In this document: piece by piece, positions 11,424 to 22,078 of the stretch | Layout of the letters: each line of letters begins with the position of its first letter | How positions within the stretch are numbered: position 1 is the stretch's first letter | Assembly: GCA_015178975.1 (NCBI GenBank) | Contig: WHVD01000059.1 | Coordinates: forward strand, 186,001 to 250,000 | DNA from: Hysterangium stoloniferum | Taxonomy: Eukaryota > Basidiomycota > Agaricomycetes > Hysterangiales > Hysterangiaceae | Direction: 5' to 3' | DNA length: 64,000 bases | Made by a program: the position numbers and the translations under genes | The notes under the pieces: generated by a model | The model's input: only the letters and a program-made list of their open reading frames with translations | Databases searched by the model: none | Told to the model about the DNA's origin: nothing

Positions 11424-11915
11424 TCATAAATGGGATAGATCTGGCCTTTCCCCAGTAACACGTTCAATTGGCATGTGTCTGTTATTTGTTTGAGTTAGGC
11501 TTCGGTTTTTCAGGTACAGCATCATTTTGACAGCTATGGACCAAAGGAACTTGGGCAGTTTTGATGAATATAACATTGATTGGCCACCCTCAGAAATTGT
11601 GTGTATACCCCTTTCTGCAACTCCATTTTGCTGAGGTGTATAAGGAATTGAGGTGAACAACGATATGCCTTTGGATGATAGATATCTCCTGAATTCAGAA
11701 TTGATGAACTTGGTCCCATTGTCTGCCATTACACCTTGGACCTTCGCATTAAACTGCATCTCGAGTTTCTGTATGTATTCTCGTATTTTCTGAACAGCCT
11801 CTGATTTGATTGCTAATGTGTCAATCCATATAGCACATGAGTAATCATCAACAATTATTATGAAATATTGTTTCTTATCGAAGCTTATTGTCTCCATCGG
11901 TCCGGCCAAATCCAT
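11424..11915 (-). pseudogene. Copia integrase core
   Basis: Contains the DDE core in order: MDLAGPM with the first Asp, VDDYS, VMADNGTKF with the second Asp, and the catalytic Glu in NGVAERGIHTI. It then has the usual block ending in TNNRHMPIERVTGERPDLSHL. The Asp-Glu spacing fits rve integrases. The zinc-binding HHCC part upstream (pre-integrase, LWHQ at 12096) is interrupted by a stop. The core itself reads without a stop but is cut off from neighbouring domains by frame changes. Confidence 0.9.
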
Positions 11916-12095
11916 GTGGAGGAGTTCCCCAAGTCGCGTCGCTCGAGTTTGGCCAGTTTTGAATGGAGTGCGATGTTGTTTTCCTTCGATGCAAGCAATA
12001 CAGTCTGCTTAGAATTCTTCATAATCATCAATTTCAATTCCAGATGCAAAATGCTGTGCCAGATTTCGGATGGCAGCTGTGTGTAGATGGCCCAA

Positions 12096-12641
12096 TCACT
12101 GATGCCATAATATCAAGTTGCTTGGCGATTTTGTAGAGCACACTACAGGTATGTTGTCCAAATTTTCTTGTAACTCGCCTTCTGATAAATTCATATATCC
12201 ACATATTGATGATGAGACTGGAATCATCCTGAATTGGAACAGGTACACATTTCCACTTTCGACGGCTTCACCTATGGTTCGTCCTTTCATATTGACAATT
12301 CTTGAACCATTTATATTAAGATCAACTTGATAGCCATCCTTAAAGAGCTGCGCAGGATTCAGCAATCGTACCTTGGCTTCGGGTGTCCATTTGATGTTTG
12401 GAATTTTGCCTATGAATTCTGGTCCAAAACTCGACACATTCAATTTCAACGTTCCAACACCCTTGGCATAAATGTAACCACCATTCGCTGTTTGAATTTT
12501 CTTCGGTACATTATATGCCATAAAATTGTGTAATTCCTGGATATTTGGCACATAATATCCTGATGATGCAGAATCCAGGAAATATTTGTGTTGAGTCATG
12601 TCTTTACCCATAAAAAATACTGAATCCACTGCTGTAAACAT
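12096..12641 (-). pseudogene. Copia protease and pre-integrase start
   Basis: The frame has FLDSASSGY, a degenerate form of the aspartic protease motif (D-S/T-G-A/C-S expected). The protease-like body LNPAQLFKDGYQVDLNINGS and the start of the gag-pre-integrase region LILWHQ follow. The glycine of the active-site DSGAS block is replaced, so the protease is unlikely to work even apart from the frame breaks on both sides. Confidence 0.8.
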
Positions 12642-13600
12642 CCCTCAGCTCGAAACTGAGGTTGATAGGTTATCAGGTGTGTTAGCCGGCCCTTCATCCT
12701 GCTTTGATTGTCCTCCCGATTGCTGAAGATTCTTCTTTTTCCTTTTTGGACAATTTCGCACCCAATGGGACAAATCTCCACACTCGTAGCATCCTTGCGA
12801 ACTTCTATTATTTGGCCTGCCTCATCCCAGGTCCCCACGTCCATGCTGGAATTGTCTGCGGGACCTGATTGGATCACCTTGAGTGTGAAATGCAGAACCG
12901 TCTGCAAACCCGGGGCGTATTTCTTTTCGTATTTCGATTTGTTGAAGCTTGTTAACGATTTCTTCGACAGTGTCCTTATTGTAGTCAATTGTTGTTGACA
13001 TGATATCAAAATCTTCTGGGAGTGTGCTCATGAAAAGGCTAAGATAATCAGGGTCTGCAATGCTGTGTCCTGCTTCTAACAATTTGATTCGAATAGAATC
13101 CATTTGGGCCTTATACTCGATTATTCCAGTACCATTGTATCTCATACGTACGAGTTTGGAGAGTAACGTTGCCCTACTGTTAGCAAGACGTGTTCCGTAA
13201 GTATTTTTCAGTTTGTTCCAAGTGTCAACAGGATTATCATTAGTCATAATAGCTACCCTTGGTTCATCTTCTATGTGCAACATTATTTTGCTATACACCC
13301 TCTTCTTTTGAAGCACCCAGGCTTCTTCAATTTCCAATTCATCTTTTGTCGGGGCGTCCAATTTACCGCACATGGGATCTGCCAATTCTCCAGTTACGAC
13401 TTTTCACTGGTTCAAGGATTCGAGTACAGTCTTCATACTTGCACTCCATGTAAAGTAGTTGTCCTTTCGAGCTTCGGAAAGACTTGATATGCACTTCCAG
13501 TACTTGATTCGTAGTCCTTGATCTTCTCCAAGGTAGACATGATAATAATCCTGAGCGATTCAAAGTTCTTCTACTAATAAGAAGGGTTGGGGCCCATAAC
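12596..13600 (-). pseudogene. Copia gag
   Basis: The frame 13385-12822 has the gag UBN2-type fold region: EEAWVLQKKRVYSKIMLHIEDEP, DTWNKLKNTYGTR, LLSKLVRMRYNGTGIIEYKAQMDSIRIKLLEAGHSI and ITLL-type FMSTLPEDFD. Upstream, 13600-13386 carries the gag N-terminus in another frame. The downstream frame 13009-12596 covers the region where a CCHC knuckle is expected (ECGDLSHWVRNC can be read on the minus strand around 12790-12745). Several frameshifts make it non-functional. Confidence 0.8.
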
Positions 13601-13601
13601 C

Positions 13602-13804
13602 TGAAGATTAACAAGTGAGAATGGTTGTTCGTTGTTATTCTTCATGCTAATTCTCGTATATATATATCGTACAAGTGGATAGAGTTTATCCACTAAGTGG
13701 ATTGAATACATCATAAACCACATCATAAGCCACATCACCCATTGTATCATATGCACAGCTCCACTTGTTTTAGTGCCCATACCCTCAACACTCATATCTC
13801 AATA
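13602..13804 (-). repeat. 5' LTR of the Copia element
   Basis: 203-bp copy matching 7798-8000 end to end. On the element strand it starts TATTGAGATATGAG and ends AATCTTCA, followed by the putative primer-binding site. Boundaries rest on the alignment with the solo LTR and its 5-bp TSD. A TATA-rich segment lies at 13660-13670. Confidence 0.85.
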
Positions 13805-14362
13805 CCAAGGCTCTCTTGTTCCGTGACCACCACCTGCCTCTGGGGTTGGGTCCCCCATGCTCATGGTAAAAGGACAGAGAGACGGATGACAGTGAACAGG
13901 CTTGGGGAGCCTCTGAATTTACTGCTCTGTCAAAGTCGGCAGCCTTCAGCTGCACACCAGTGTCGCCTGTGGACCATCACTGGCACCTCCTAAACCATGA
14001 CCGCAGCCTGGCAGCGGTCTTTTCTTCCTACCCACCTTCGACTCCAGCATTCACTTATGCACTAGCAATGCAAGACTTCGGTGTGCCTGCAGCCGTCGTT
14101 GATGCCTGTTAGCAGGATCTCGGGTTCTTCCTGGGGCTTCGGCCCAAATGGCATGTGCTGTTCACTGGGCAAGTTCAGCACAATCACCTCTCTTTATTCA
14201 ACCATCCTGCCAACCACCACTCGCTCCGACGCATCCGGCCTGCTTCCTCTTCATTCCCCCGTAGATACTATAGTAACTATGCTCTATACGATGCTACGGA
14301 ACCGCTATGTATCTTAGTTATGCGACGCGGTATATAAATGTATTAAAAATAAATAAATAAAA
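13805..14362 (+). repeat. Retroelement-like unit sharing a LINE 3' tail
   Basis: No intact frame, but the 3' end at about 14300-14345 is nearly identical to the 3' end of the LINE at 62215-62262 (shared blocks CCGCTATGTATCTTAGTTAT and GCGACGCGGTATATAAATG). It is followed by a TAAA-rich tail (14343-14362). Upstream of the tail the two elements differ. This may be a decayed LINE of a related subfamily or a non-autonomous element that borrows the LINE tail. The 5' boundary is not defined. Confidence 0.6.
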
Positions 14363-14603
14363 ATGTTTGCACGTGCTTTCGTTTGGCAGTTTCAAATCTA
14401 AGTTTGATGTGGCTTCGGGATTAGCCGACTGACCCTACTGAAAAATTCTCCCATCCAAATGACTGACGGTAATTACCCACTGACCTGGGTAAGGTAAATA
14501 CTATTTTTACTGGTCAGTCACAACACTGGGATAATCACACACTCAGGCTCTGACGCTACTACAACTTGTAACTAAAGCTGTTGGTGTTTGACTGCTACAT
14601 GCC

Positions 14604-15871
14604 ATGTATTTGTCCCTATCAGACACTTTTTATGTTACACTGTCCGACGGCGGGAAACTGGCCTATGAAATTCACGGGTCAGACCATTTGGGCAATGGCA
14701 AACAGCCCATCATCTTAATTGGTGGTGTGAGTAACGTGAAGATAGATTGGGATCGTTTGATTCCAGGCCTTACTTTGAAAAGGACGGGTAAGCATGATAC
14801 TTTAGAACTACATGGTTCGAGCAGTTTACGACAATGCGCACGCAGTTCTCGTATTCGATCATAGGTATAGCTGTATATCCCATTCAGGTTGCATAATGAG
14901 ACTGGAAACGTCATAGGGGCATAGGTTTATCTACGTATTCTACTCCAGAAAAGAACGACAAAATAACACTTGAACTTATGGCACGAGACCTACTGGCACT
15001 CCTCACGTACCTCGGTTGGAAGGAGGTTGACATTATCGGCTTCTCAATGGGTGGTAATTTTTTATAATGCCCTTTAAATAGACATATTTTACCTGATCCA
15101 TTGTCAGGTGTAGTAGCTCAGCAGTTGCTTCTCCTTCCCTTCCATGCAGAGGATCCGACCCCTCTTCCTTTCCGTGTCCACCATGTCCTCCTGACGGGAA
15201 CATTCTGTTCTCCAATCAAGAATCCATTTCAACCACCGATAGTTAAATTTGAAGCTGCAGCTCCTGGACAGGGACTTTCGGTTGAACAAAGAAAAGAGAT
15301 GGCACGTCCAATGTTAGATGCATCCTTAGGTGCTAGATGGGTTGCCAAGCCCGAGAATAAAGAAAGATATGATGCTTGGCTGGACAGAATGATAATTGGA
15401 AGGTAAGTGGCTTTTGAGATACCTTTATCGCGTTAATTAGCAATATTTAGACCATTGAGGACAATCAGTAAGTTGACTATTAAAATTGTCTCTGATTGCC
15501 TTCTAGAACTGAAAATTCGACAGTGAAACAGCGAGCAGCGGTAAATAAACTGCAACTTAATAACTGTCGTTTTACCTATTTAATTCATTTAGTTGGCAAC
15601 GATCAATTATACCGACCAACTGGGGCTAATTGACCCTTCCATCAAAATACTTGTTATCCATGGCATTGACGACGAAGTCGTCCCTTTCTCACACGGCGAA
15701 GAGATCCTTAGATCCTCCCCTCACGCCTGCATGGTGACAATTGGCTCTGGAAGAGGCCAAGTCCCCAGCTATGCATTTGGCCATATTTGGTACGAATACT
15801 TTGCAGTCGATGTGTGGATAGGTGTGATCGAGTCGTTTGTGGATGATGAAGCGACATCGGCCCGCCTGTAG
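14604..15871 (+). CDS. Alpha/beta hydrolase family protein
   Basis: Multi-exon gene. Exon 1 (from ATG 14604, ending near 14787) encodes LAYEIHGSDHL..IILIGGVSNVKIDW, the first strand and oxyanion region. A short exon gives VLVFDHRG. The next (14919-15052) gives LARDLLALLTYLGW and the nucleophile elbow GFSMGG. Exon 4 (from about 15107) has VVAQQLLLLP and a cap-like segment, then short exons. The last exon (about 15594-15871) carries HGIDDEVVP with the acid residue and FGHIWYEYF with the putative catalytic His. Introns have GT..AG ends; intron 1 is unusually short (about 37 nt) and its acceptor is the least certain point. The substrate cannot be told from sequence. All three catalytic residues are present, so it is probably functional. 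Neighbours are repeats. Confidence 0.8.
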
Positions 15872-17299
15872 ATGCGCAATCCGAGCACAATTGGCATCGG
15901 ACCTAGTGGACCAGAACAATCATGACACTCCTGACATTTATTTGTTCATTTTGCATGTTGGAGGCGCCCGAAAGCATGGTCGAATTGGATTAGATGAAAG
16001 TACTTACTATGCTAATGCCCACACAAATATTCACCATCTTTCCACACCAGAGGAAATCAAACATTATTCCAACTTCATCGGCGTCTTTGGAGTGCCGTAT
16101 TATATTGGGAATATATCGTGGCTGTACCCTTTGACCCATCCTTGAATGCCGATACTCCACTACATAGTAGGGAGCAGCTCGTAAATCTCAGCCAAATATG
16201 ATATCATATTGCGACTACTCCCTGACTATTGATAGAGAAGAAATCAGCGATGCCACTTATAACTCTTGGGTGATTCAAAAACTTGTTACATACTGGAAAT
16301 ACTGGACTAAAGTATATGAGGAAATTAGTGTACATCTATGGTTCTTGACAAAGCTAGATGGCGAAAGTTACAAGAGCTATCATGTAACAGGTAGCTTTTC
16401 ATCCGCCTATTATTTCTCGCGGCGACAGATAAGAATTCATAGCACACCCCACGTGCCCCACTAAAACGCTGGGATCATCTACTCAATGAAAAAAGACAAA
16501 CAAAGAATGTCCTGTTTTGAATTTCCAGGCTTAAGTTAATCAATGAAATTAACGAAATGATTCAGTCTCACAAACTGCATGGTGGGGTATGTCAATATTG
16601 GACGCTGGTTGTCCGGATCAGATAATGATGAATATGACGAAGAGAATAATAAAACCGTGTATAATAAATAATCAGATATTGTCAAGCAGATGAGTGCCTA
16701 GACTACTCGAATGCGAACATACAGACACACCTGTTGTGGATCCGTTACATTTTTCTATTGCTAAATTAACCTTATCATCTTATTATTGTTATCTTGTGAC
16801 TTTGGCAATCTCTGATCCGACTACTCCGAGCAACGTAGTCCGAATTTCCCGCCTCTCATTGTCCTTTTATGTTCTATTACTTCTTCCTGTGCTGGAAACT
16901 TTAGGAATATTCCCGGATGAGCTACCGTCCAATTGTGACTCGTCCTACATGTGTATAAACTTGAAGTATCGTAGCTAGAAAATACACCACTTTTGCCACC
17001 TTTAACCTGCCATACAGCACACTAACTTCTTCGGATATCGATTCATTCTGTGAACCCCATCTACGACACTTTCACGAAACACTCATTTATTTGTACCACA
17101 AGAATTTGTGCAAGACCTTCGAAGTACCGGATCTTCAACAACACCTACTCTACTTCAAACGAGGATTCATACACTCAGTGTCTCGTAATTCTTCTTTCCC
17201 TTTTTTCTCTACCTTTTTTGTCTATTAGAGCATACCCTAGGTAACGTTAGTACAAACAGAGTTTAAAAATGGGAAGACCGAACTTTTGTATTGAGAATT
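15872..17299. other. No recognisable gene
   Basis: Several short plus-strand frames (for example 15837-16145, 16198-16464) have no recognisable motif. The stretch is AT-rich and reads like decayed or intergenic DNA. The region just downstream of 15871 probably includes the 3' UTR of the hydrolase gene. Confidence 0.45.
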
Positions 17300-18075
17300 A
17301 AAAAGTGCTTTCACCATTGTGCTTAAGAGGTGGGGGGTGCGAGGCAGCGTAACGGAAAGGTAGTCGAGGACTTGTGTCAATCTATCCGCTGTCATCTAAG
17401 ACACCCAAAAAGTTCGGAAACCTCTTGACTTGTTAATGTAATGCATGAACTTGGAGATGGGCCTTTTTCTTTTTCGTCGGACAACAGCTTGGTGAGAGTG
17501 ACAATGGAGCGGAAAAGTCACTTCCAATCTTTCTCTGATGTTGGAATATGTTTGGCATAACGGGCATGACTCGGAGGGGACGGAACTTGTTTGATACAGG
17601 TTAAATGCTTGTGCGGCTGGGCATGTCCATCGAGGTGTGTGAGGAGACCCTTCTCAGGTTGGTGTTGATTATAGTGGCTGATTAGAAGCGCGATGATGGC
17701 GCAAAGATCTTGATCAAGCGCCCATACTACCTTAAAGAGAGAGCATTTTGCTGTTTTTCTCTCGTAGGGCTTCTGTAAAGGTCTTGATGATGATAGCCGC
17801 CTTGTTTATTGGCAGTGGACCACCAAGAAGAAGATGAAGGAAATGTGGTGCAGCTCCTTTGGTGTACTTATCAGCAACGTCGAGTTGCCCTGGACCCCTT
17901 TAAGTCCAAATATCCATATCAACTCCATGTCTACTCGCTGCACCTTGTTATCCAGCTCTTCAGCCGTCCTGTGGATGAGGTAATGTCCGGCGTTCGGTTT
18001 GATGCCTTGGATGGCCTTCAAGTTGATGGCTGCTTGATTGTCGACGTAGACTGTCGCTTTCACTAAGTCAAACAT
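17300..18075 (-). pseudogene. LINE RNase H relic
   Basis: The minus-strand frame 18075-17806 contains VYVDNQAAI, HYLIHRTAEEL and MELIWIFGLKGVQGN. These are the mid and late blocks of LINE-type RNase H (TDNQAAI .. I.WVPGH.GV.GNE expected). Here the GH and the final NE-D positions have decayed. Further downstream on the same strand, around 17590-17530, CPLCQ resembles the C-terminal zinc region. No FTDGS start or RT is present; a small dead fragment. Confidence 0.65.
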
Positions 18076-18472
18076 ATGGAACGCAAAGACAAGGCCTCGT
18101 TAACGGTGTCAAGGTTCGAGTCGCCCAGTTTCGCTGCTACGGCGTGTGGGTTGATACCATTCCTGTAAATGACGGCCGCTGCTAACAATCCCCCTCGTAA
18201 TCAGAGCCGTGTATATCTTGCGACGCCTTGTGTCTTCCAAATCTTGCACTATTACTTCTTCTTTCGCGGGCGTGATGTCACTTGAAATTACTACTCCAGG
18301 CTGGATGTTTCGTGATTCTCACAATGGTCTCCATTTTGTTTGCCGCGTTGTTGAAATCCTTCAGCAGTCACGTATCGGCGAGTTATGCATTTTGACTCAG
18401 CGAGCCCCTTTCCATAAATCATACAACGGGTGCGCAGGAGGGAGAGTGCATAGGCAGTCTCACACTCAATCC

Positions 18473-19345
18473 CTAACAATGTACTCCCAGTTCCCCTCCG
18501 AGGCCCTCTCAATGCCGAGTGTCAACTCCTCGTCTATATCTATCAATTGATAGCAATCAATAAGCCATCTTGGCCTAGTGTAACGAATAATATTGATCAG
18601 GAGGGGGGTCGATGGAGATGTGGTGTGATTTTTTGACCAGTATTTTGATACTGGGTGGTGATGGTGGATCAGTAGCATGTCCAACAGAATAAACCGACCA
18701 AATAGGTCAGTACCTTCCTGTGGAGAGGGGTTTTCTTTCTGTTGGAGGCATGAATATAGAAATATAGAGACACCAGATCGGTCCGAGTGTCACCAACCTC
18801 AGCTGTTTTATTGTTAGTATTTCTTCCCGAACCACGTACTCCCAGTCCCCCTCCGAGGGCCCCCTCAATGTTGAGTGTCGACTCCTCATCCATATCTATG
18901 AATCCTTTACAGAAATGTGACCAATATGGACGAGTTGACACTCGGCATTGAGGGGGCCTCAGAGGGGAACTGGGAGTACGTGGTTCGGGAAGAAAGACTA
19001 ACAATAAAACGGCTGAGGTTGGTGACACTCGGACCGATCTGGTGTCTCTATATTTCTATATTCATGCCTCCGACAGAAAGAAAACCCCTCTCCACAGGAA
19101 GGTACTGACCTATTTGGTCGGTTTATTCTGTGGACATGCTACTGATCCACCATCACCACCCAGTATCAAAATCCTTGTTACAAAATCACACCACATCTCT
19201 ATCAAACCCCCTCCTGATCAAGGCTATTCCTTACACTAGGTCAAGATGGCCTATTGATTGCTATCAATTGATAGATATGGACGAGTTGACACCCGGAATT
19301 GAGGGGGCCTCGGAGGGGAACTGGGAGTACATTGTTAGGGAAGAT
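18473..19345. repeat. Large near-perfect palindrome
   Basis: 18473-18905 is the inverted copy of about 18925-19345, with a spacer of only about 20 nt centred near 18911. Matching landmarks include GAGGGGAACTGGGAGTAC, CACTCGGACCGATCTGGTG, ACCTATTTGGTCGGTTTATT and CTATCAATTGATAG on the right arm, with their complements on the left. Arms differ by scattered substitutions and small indels. A head-to-head arrangement of a repeat unit of about 350 bp explains it. Confidence 0.85.
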
Positions 19346-19630
19346 ACTCTGACAATAAAAATGCTAAGGTTCGTGACACTCGGACCGATCTGGTGCCTCT
19401 ATATTTCCATATTCATGCCTCCGACAGACAGAAAACCCCTCTTTTACAAGAGGATATTGACCTATATGGTCAGTTTATTCGATAGGGGACGTCCTACCGA
19501 TTGTGAGGCATACACCCTGTCATCACCCCTCAGTCTGAAAATCCGTGTTACAAACGTAGTAACACAACACATCTCTATCAAACCCCCTCCTCATCAAAGC
19601 TATTCCTTACACTAGGCCAAGATGGCTTAT
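18917..19630 (+). repeat. Two direct copies of a ~350-bp unit
   Basis: The right arm of the palindrome is followed by a second copy in the same direction. ATGGACGAGTTGACAC occurs at about 18923 and 19276, and CATCTCTATCAAACCCCCTC at about 19193 and 19569. Each unit can be read as MDELTxGIEGASEGNWEY, but the frame is not kept across the unit in all copies. I do not recognise the unit. Copies end near ACACTAGGYCAAGATGGC. Confidence 0.8.
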
Positions 19631-19885
19631 TTCTCCCCAGACATTCTTATGCACAATGCACACTCACAAGTGCTAATGTATATTTCATCTTGTTACTCTA
19701 ACTACCCGCTTTTTCCACACACTATGTGCAATCGATGACCCTAGTCCCGCTTTCTCAATTAGAGAAGTAATCCAGACAGGCGGCGCCATACGATTGCTTT
19801 GTGCACGCTTGGCATCCGTGGAGATTAGTGACCTTACAGAGAGCCCCATGAACAAGATAAAACATCAGTGCAATTTCGGAATGGC

Positions 19886-21770
19886 CTATTTCCGCAAGCG
19901 CTTCTTGACGGGTGTATCTGCAACTAGCACTTGTCCAGCTACAGGTAGCACAGGTTCTTCGCCGTCCACAGGATCCCATTGGAACCTGGAAGTGAGTAAG
20001 AGCTGATCAGGAGACTCCATGAGAACGTCTGATCGCTCTTCTTCCACTCTGAGCACTTTCTTCACTGGGGTATCTACGACGAGAGTCTGGGGACTGCGCA
20101 TTTGTGGTAGTGGGGACGATAGCTGCTGCGATATTTGATCGGTAGCAGTTGTATTTTGCGAGTCACCTGAAAGCTTGTTAGCGCCGTGGGCAAATGCTCT
20201 AGATCTGACATACTGCGAGTCAAGTGTCGATCACCATTGGGTTCCTCTGCTGTTGAAGATGCGAACAGTTTGTTTCGTCGTGAAGAAGTGCGTTTCATCT
20301 CGATTTCGCCTTTAAAAAGGGTCTTGCTGCTTGCCACGCCTCCTCGACTTGCTCCACGGGCTCTTACCTCTTCGGCTGCAATCGATACAGATCGTGACCG
20401 ACTCCTATGACGCTGTGGCGCCTCCGAGTCCTTATTGCCGTCCGACGTTGTGTTGGATTGTAAAGAGCTCGAATTGTGTCGTGTATACTTCGGTTTCTCG
20501 AGCTCTTGAAGTCTGAGTGGCGATGTTGGACGTCGTTCTTTGGCTTTGCTCTTCTTCGGAGCGCGAAGTGGTGGCGGGACTGAACTGTCTGAATCGTCGG
20601 AGAAGGGACTGTGGGGAAAGACTTTTGTGCGAAGAAGATTGTATAAGTCGGGACGTCGATCCTTGAATCTTGAGTAACGTCAGCTGTGATGAGCAAGACA
20701 AACTTAATTCACTTACAATGGTGAGACTACGTCTTCACAGAAGGCTTGCATCCAATCATGCTTTGTCATAGGCAGTGAAGACGTAGATTGAATAGTATCT
20801 ATATTTATAGCAGCCATCATCTGCCAGACACTTAGTTTGTCCATAAATGTCTCGAGGCGCTCCTCCAATGCCCCATAATCAAACACGTCTATTGATGATG
20901 TAGCAGACGTCGATGCGCCAACGGTGTTTATTTGGGCCTCTACGGATGATGTTGGAGGGAACAGCGACTTGACAGGGGACGGCGGACCACGTGCCTGCTT
21001 TCGCTTTCGCTTCCCTGGAGACGGCCTCGGTGTACACGGAGGTGGCGGGGGGAGTGAGAGGATATGTAAATATAACAGTATCTGAATCAGTGTCCTGGTC
21101 ACACATGTGAATTTTTACTGAAGATCCAAAACCGATTACTTACTCGCGTCGTTCCATCTTCACCATCCACAATTTCTTCCACGACTTCTCGACGTCAATT
21201 TCCTGGGTTTCCTTTCCTTCGTATCTTTCTGTAGAATATGCGTGCCACATCATAGATTCCTCTATCTCACCGGCACCCCCCTCATCCTCTAAAATCCGAG
21301 GTAATTCTTGGTGATATTTGTCATGTGTAGACTGTGCGCTACGAAGCAGAGGCTTCAGTGCCTGATGGACGGCACGAAGTTGCATCGGAGAGCATGCAAG
21401 ACGTCGTAACGTTTTTACAAATTGTACGAGAGACATGAGAGACTATTATAGATATTAGGGTCATATTCCTATATGGAAGGCACGCTTTACAAACCTCTGG
21501 AAGCCACAAAGTCTCGAGATACCGTTTAATGATGTATTCTTCTGTAGTTTGGTCTTCATTATCCCTGTTGGATATTTTTTTCAAAATATATGTACATAAA
21601 AGTGACATTATGGAAACAAATAAAAACTCGTACGGGAATGGATAACCTTCATTTATTGCAGCATCAAATGTAGATGGCCATGCAAGCGGGCATTCGTTGT
21701 CAATTGAATAAGGAAGCCGCTCCAGGGTCACATCTGGAGATATTTGGGGATTAGAGTGCATATTAACCAT
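19886..21770 (-). CDS. SLD3: SLD3-like DNA replication initiation factor
   Basis: Six exons (21770-21634, 21564-21495, 21442-21144, 21094-20717, 20668-20167, 20086-19886) keep phase throughout and give about 528 residues. Sld3-domain hallmarks are YLETLWLPES then LVQFVKTLRRL (residues about 60-85), a region ending in KMERRETLIQILLYLHILSLP, ALEERLETFMDKLSVWQMM, and WMQAFCEDVVSPLFKDRRPDLYNLLRTKVFP. A basic, Ser-rich tail follows. Sld3 binds Cdc45 and Dpb11 at origins and is a key target of CDK in firing them. The extreme C-terminus carries two copies of DTPVKKxLR, each a TPxK CDK consensus. The start is the ATG at 21770; a longer frame would need TTG. The upstream region has S-phase-type promoter motifs. 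Assignment rests on recalled family motifs. Confidence 0.78.
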
Positions 21771-21970
21771 GGCCGAAACTATCAAAGAATAGGAGCCAAG
21801 TTTGAACGTTCACAATGCTTGGTTGTCTTTAATTTGCAGGATTTGGCCGGGGGAATTAGATGGTAACCTTAAGACCTCGTTGAAGACAACTAGGATATTC
21901 TATACCGGCACCACTTCTTAGGAGGCCCGTGTAAAAGTCGCGATAGTTGATGCTAGAGAACGGTCGATTG

Positions 21971-22020
21971 TACGTCACGAATCGCGAAACGTCACGTTCA
22001 CGTCACAGCTTTTGGCGCCG
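21971..22020. promoter_or_regulatory. Putative S-phase promoter block upstream of SLD3
   Basis: About 200-250 bp upstream of the SLD3 start codon, 50 bp hold three ACGTCAC repeats (21972-21978, 21989-21995, 22000-22006), TCGCGAAA (21982-21989; compare SCB CNCGAAA) and TTTGGCGCC (22011-22019; compare E2F TTTSSCGC). These are motif matches only. The density and the nature of the gene make a G1/S control region plausible. It lies between the BCS1 stop and the SLD3 start, and both genes run leftward. Confidence 0.5.
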
Positions 22021-22078
22021 TTTGTCCTAATGCAATTTCTCCTTAATCATTCAGTCATATCTGGATAAATTGAAATAG

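Larger units (their letters stand above)
9801..13804 (-). mobile_element. Decayed Ty1/Copia retrotransposon, 3' truncated
   Basis: Minus-strand element in the order LTR, gag, protease, integrase, reverse transcriptase, as in Ty1/Copia (integrase before RT). The 5' LTR is 13602-13804. Directly after it on the element strand is GGTTATGGGCCC, which differs by one base from the complement of the anticodon region of initiator tRNA-Met (GGGCUCAUAACC). This suggests a half-tRNA primer as in Drosophila copia and Ty5. The polyprotein is split by several frameshifts and stops. The element ends in RT near 9801, with no RNase H, polypurine tract or 3' LTR, so it cannot move. Confidence 0.9.

Noticed and set aside
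18917-19615. Frames MDELTLGIEGASEG.. as a duplicated protein gene
   Set aside because: The reading frame shifts between copies and the unit is a palindromic repeat. Coding use cannot be supported, although an ancient captured exon is possible.
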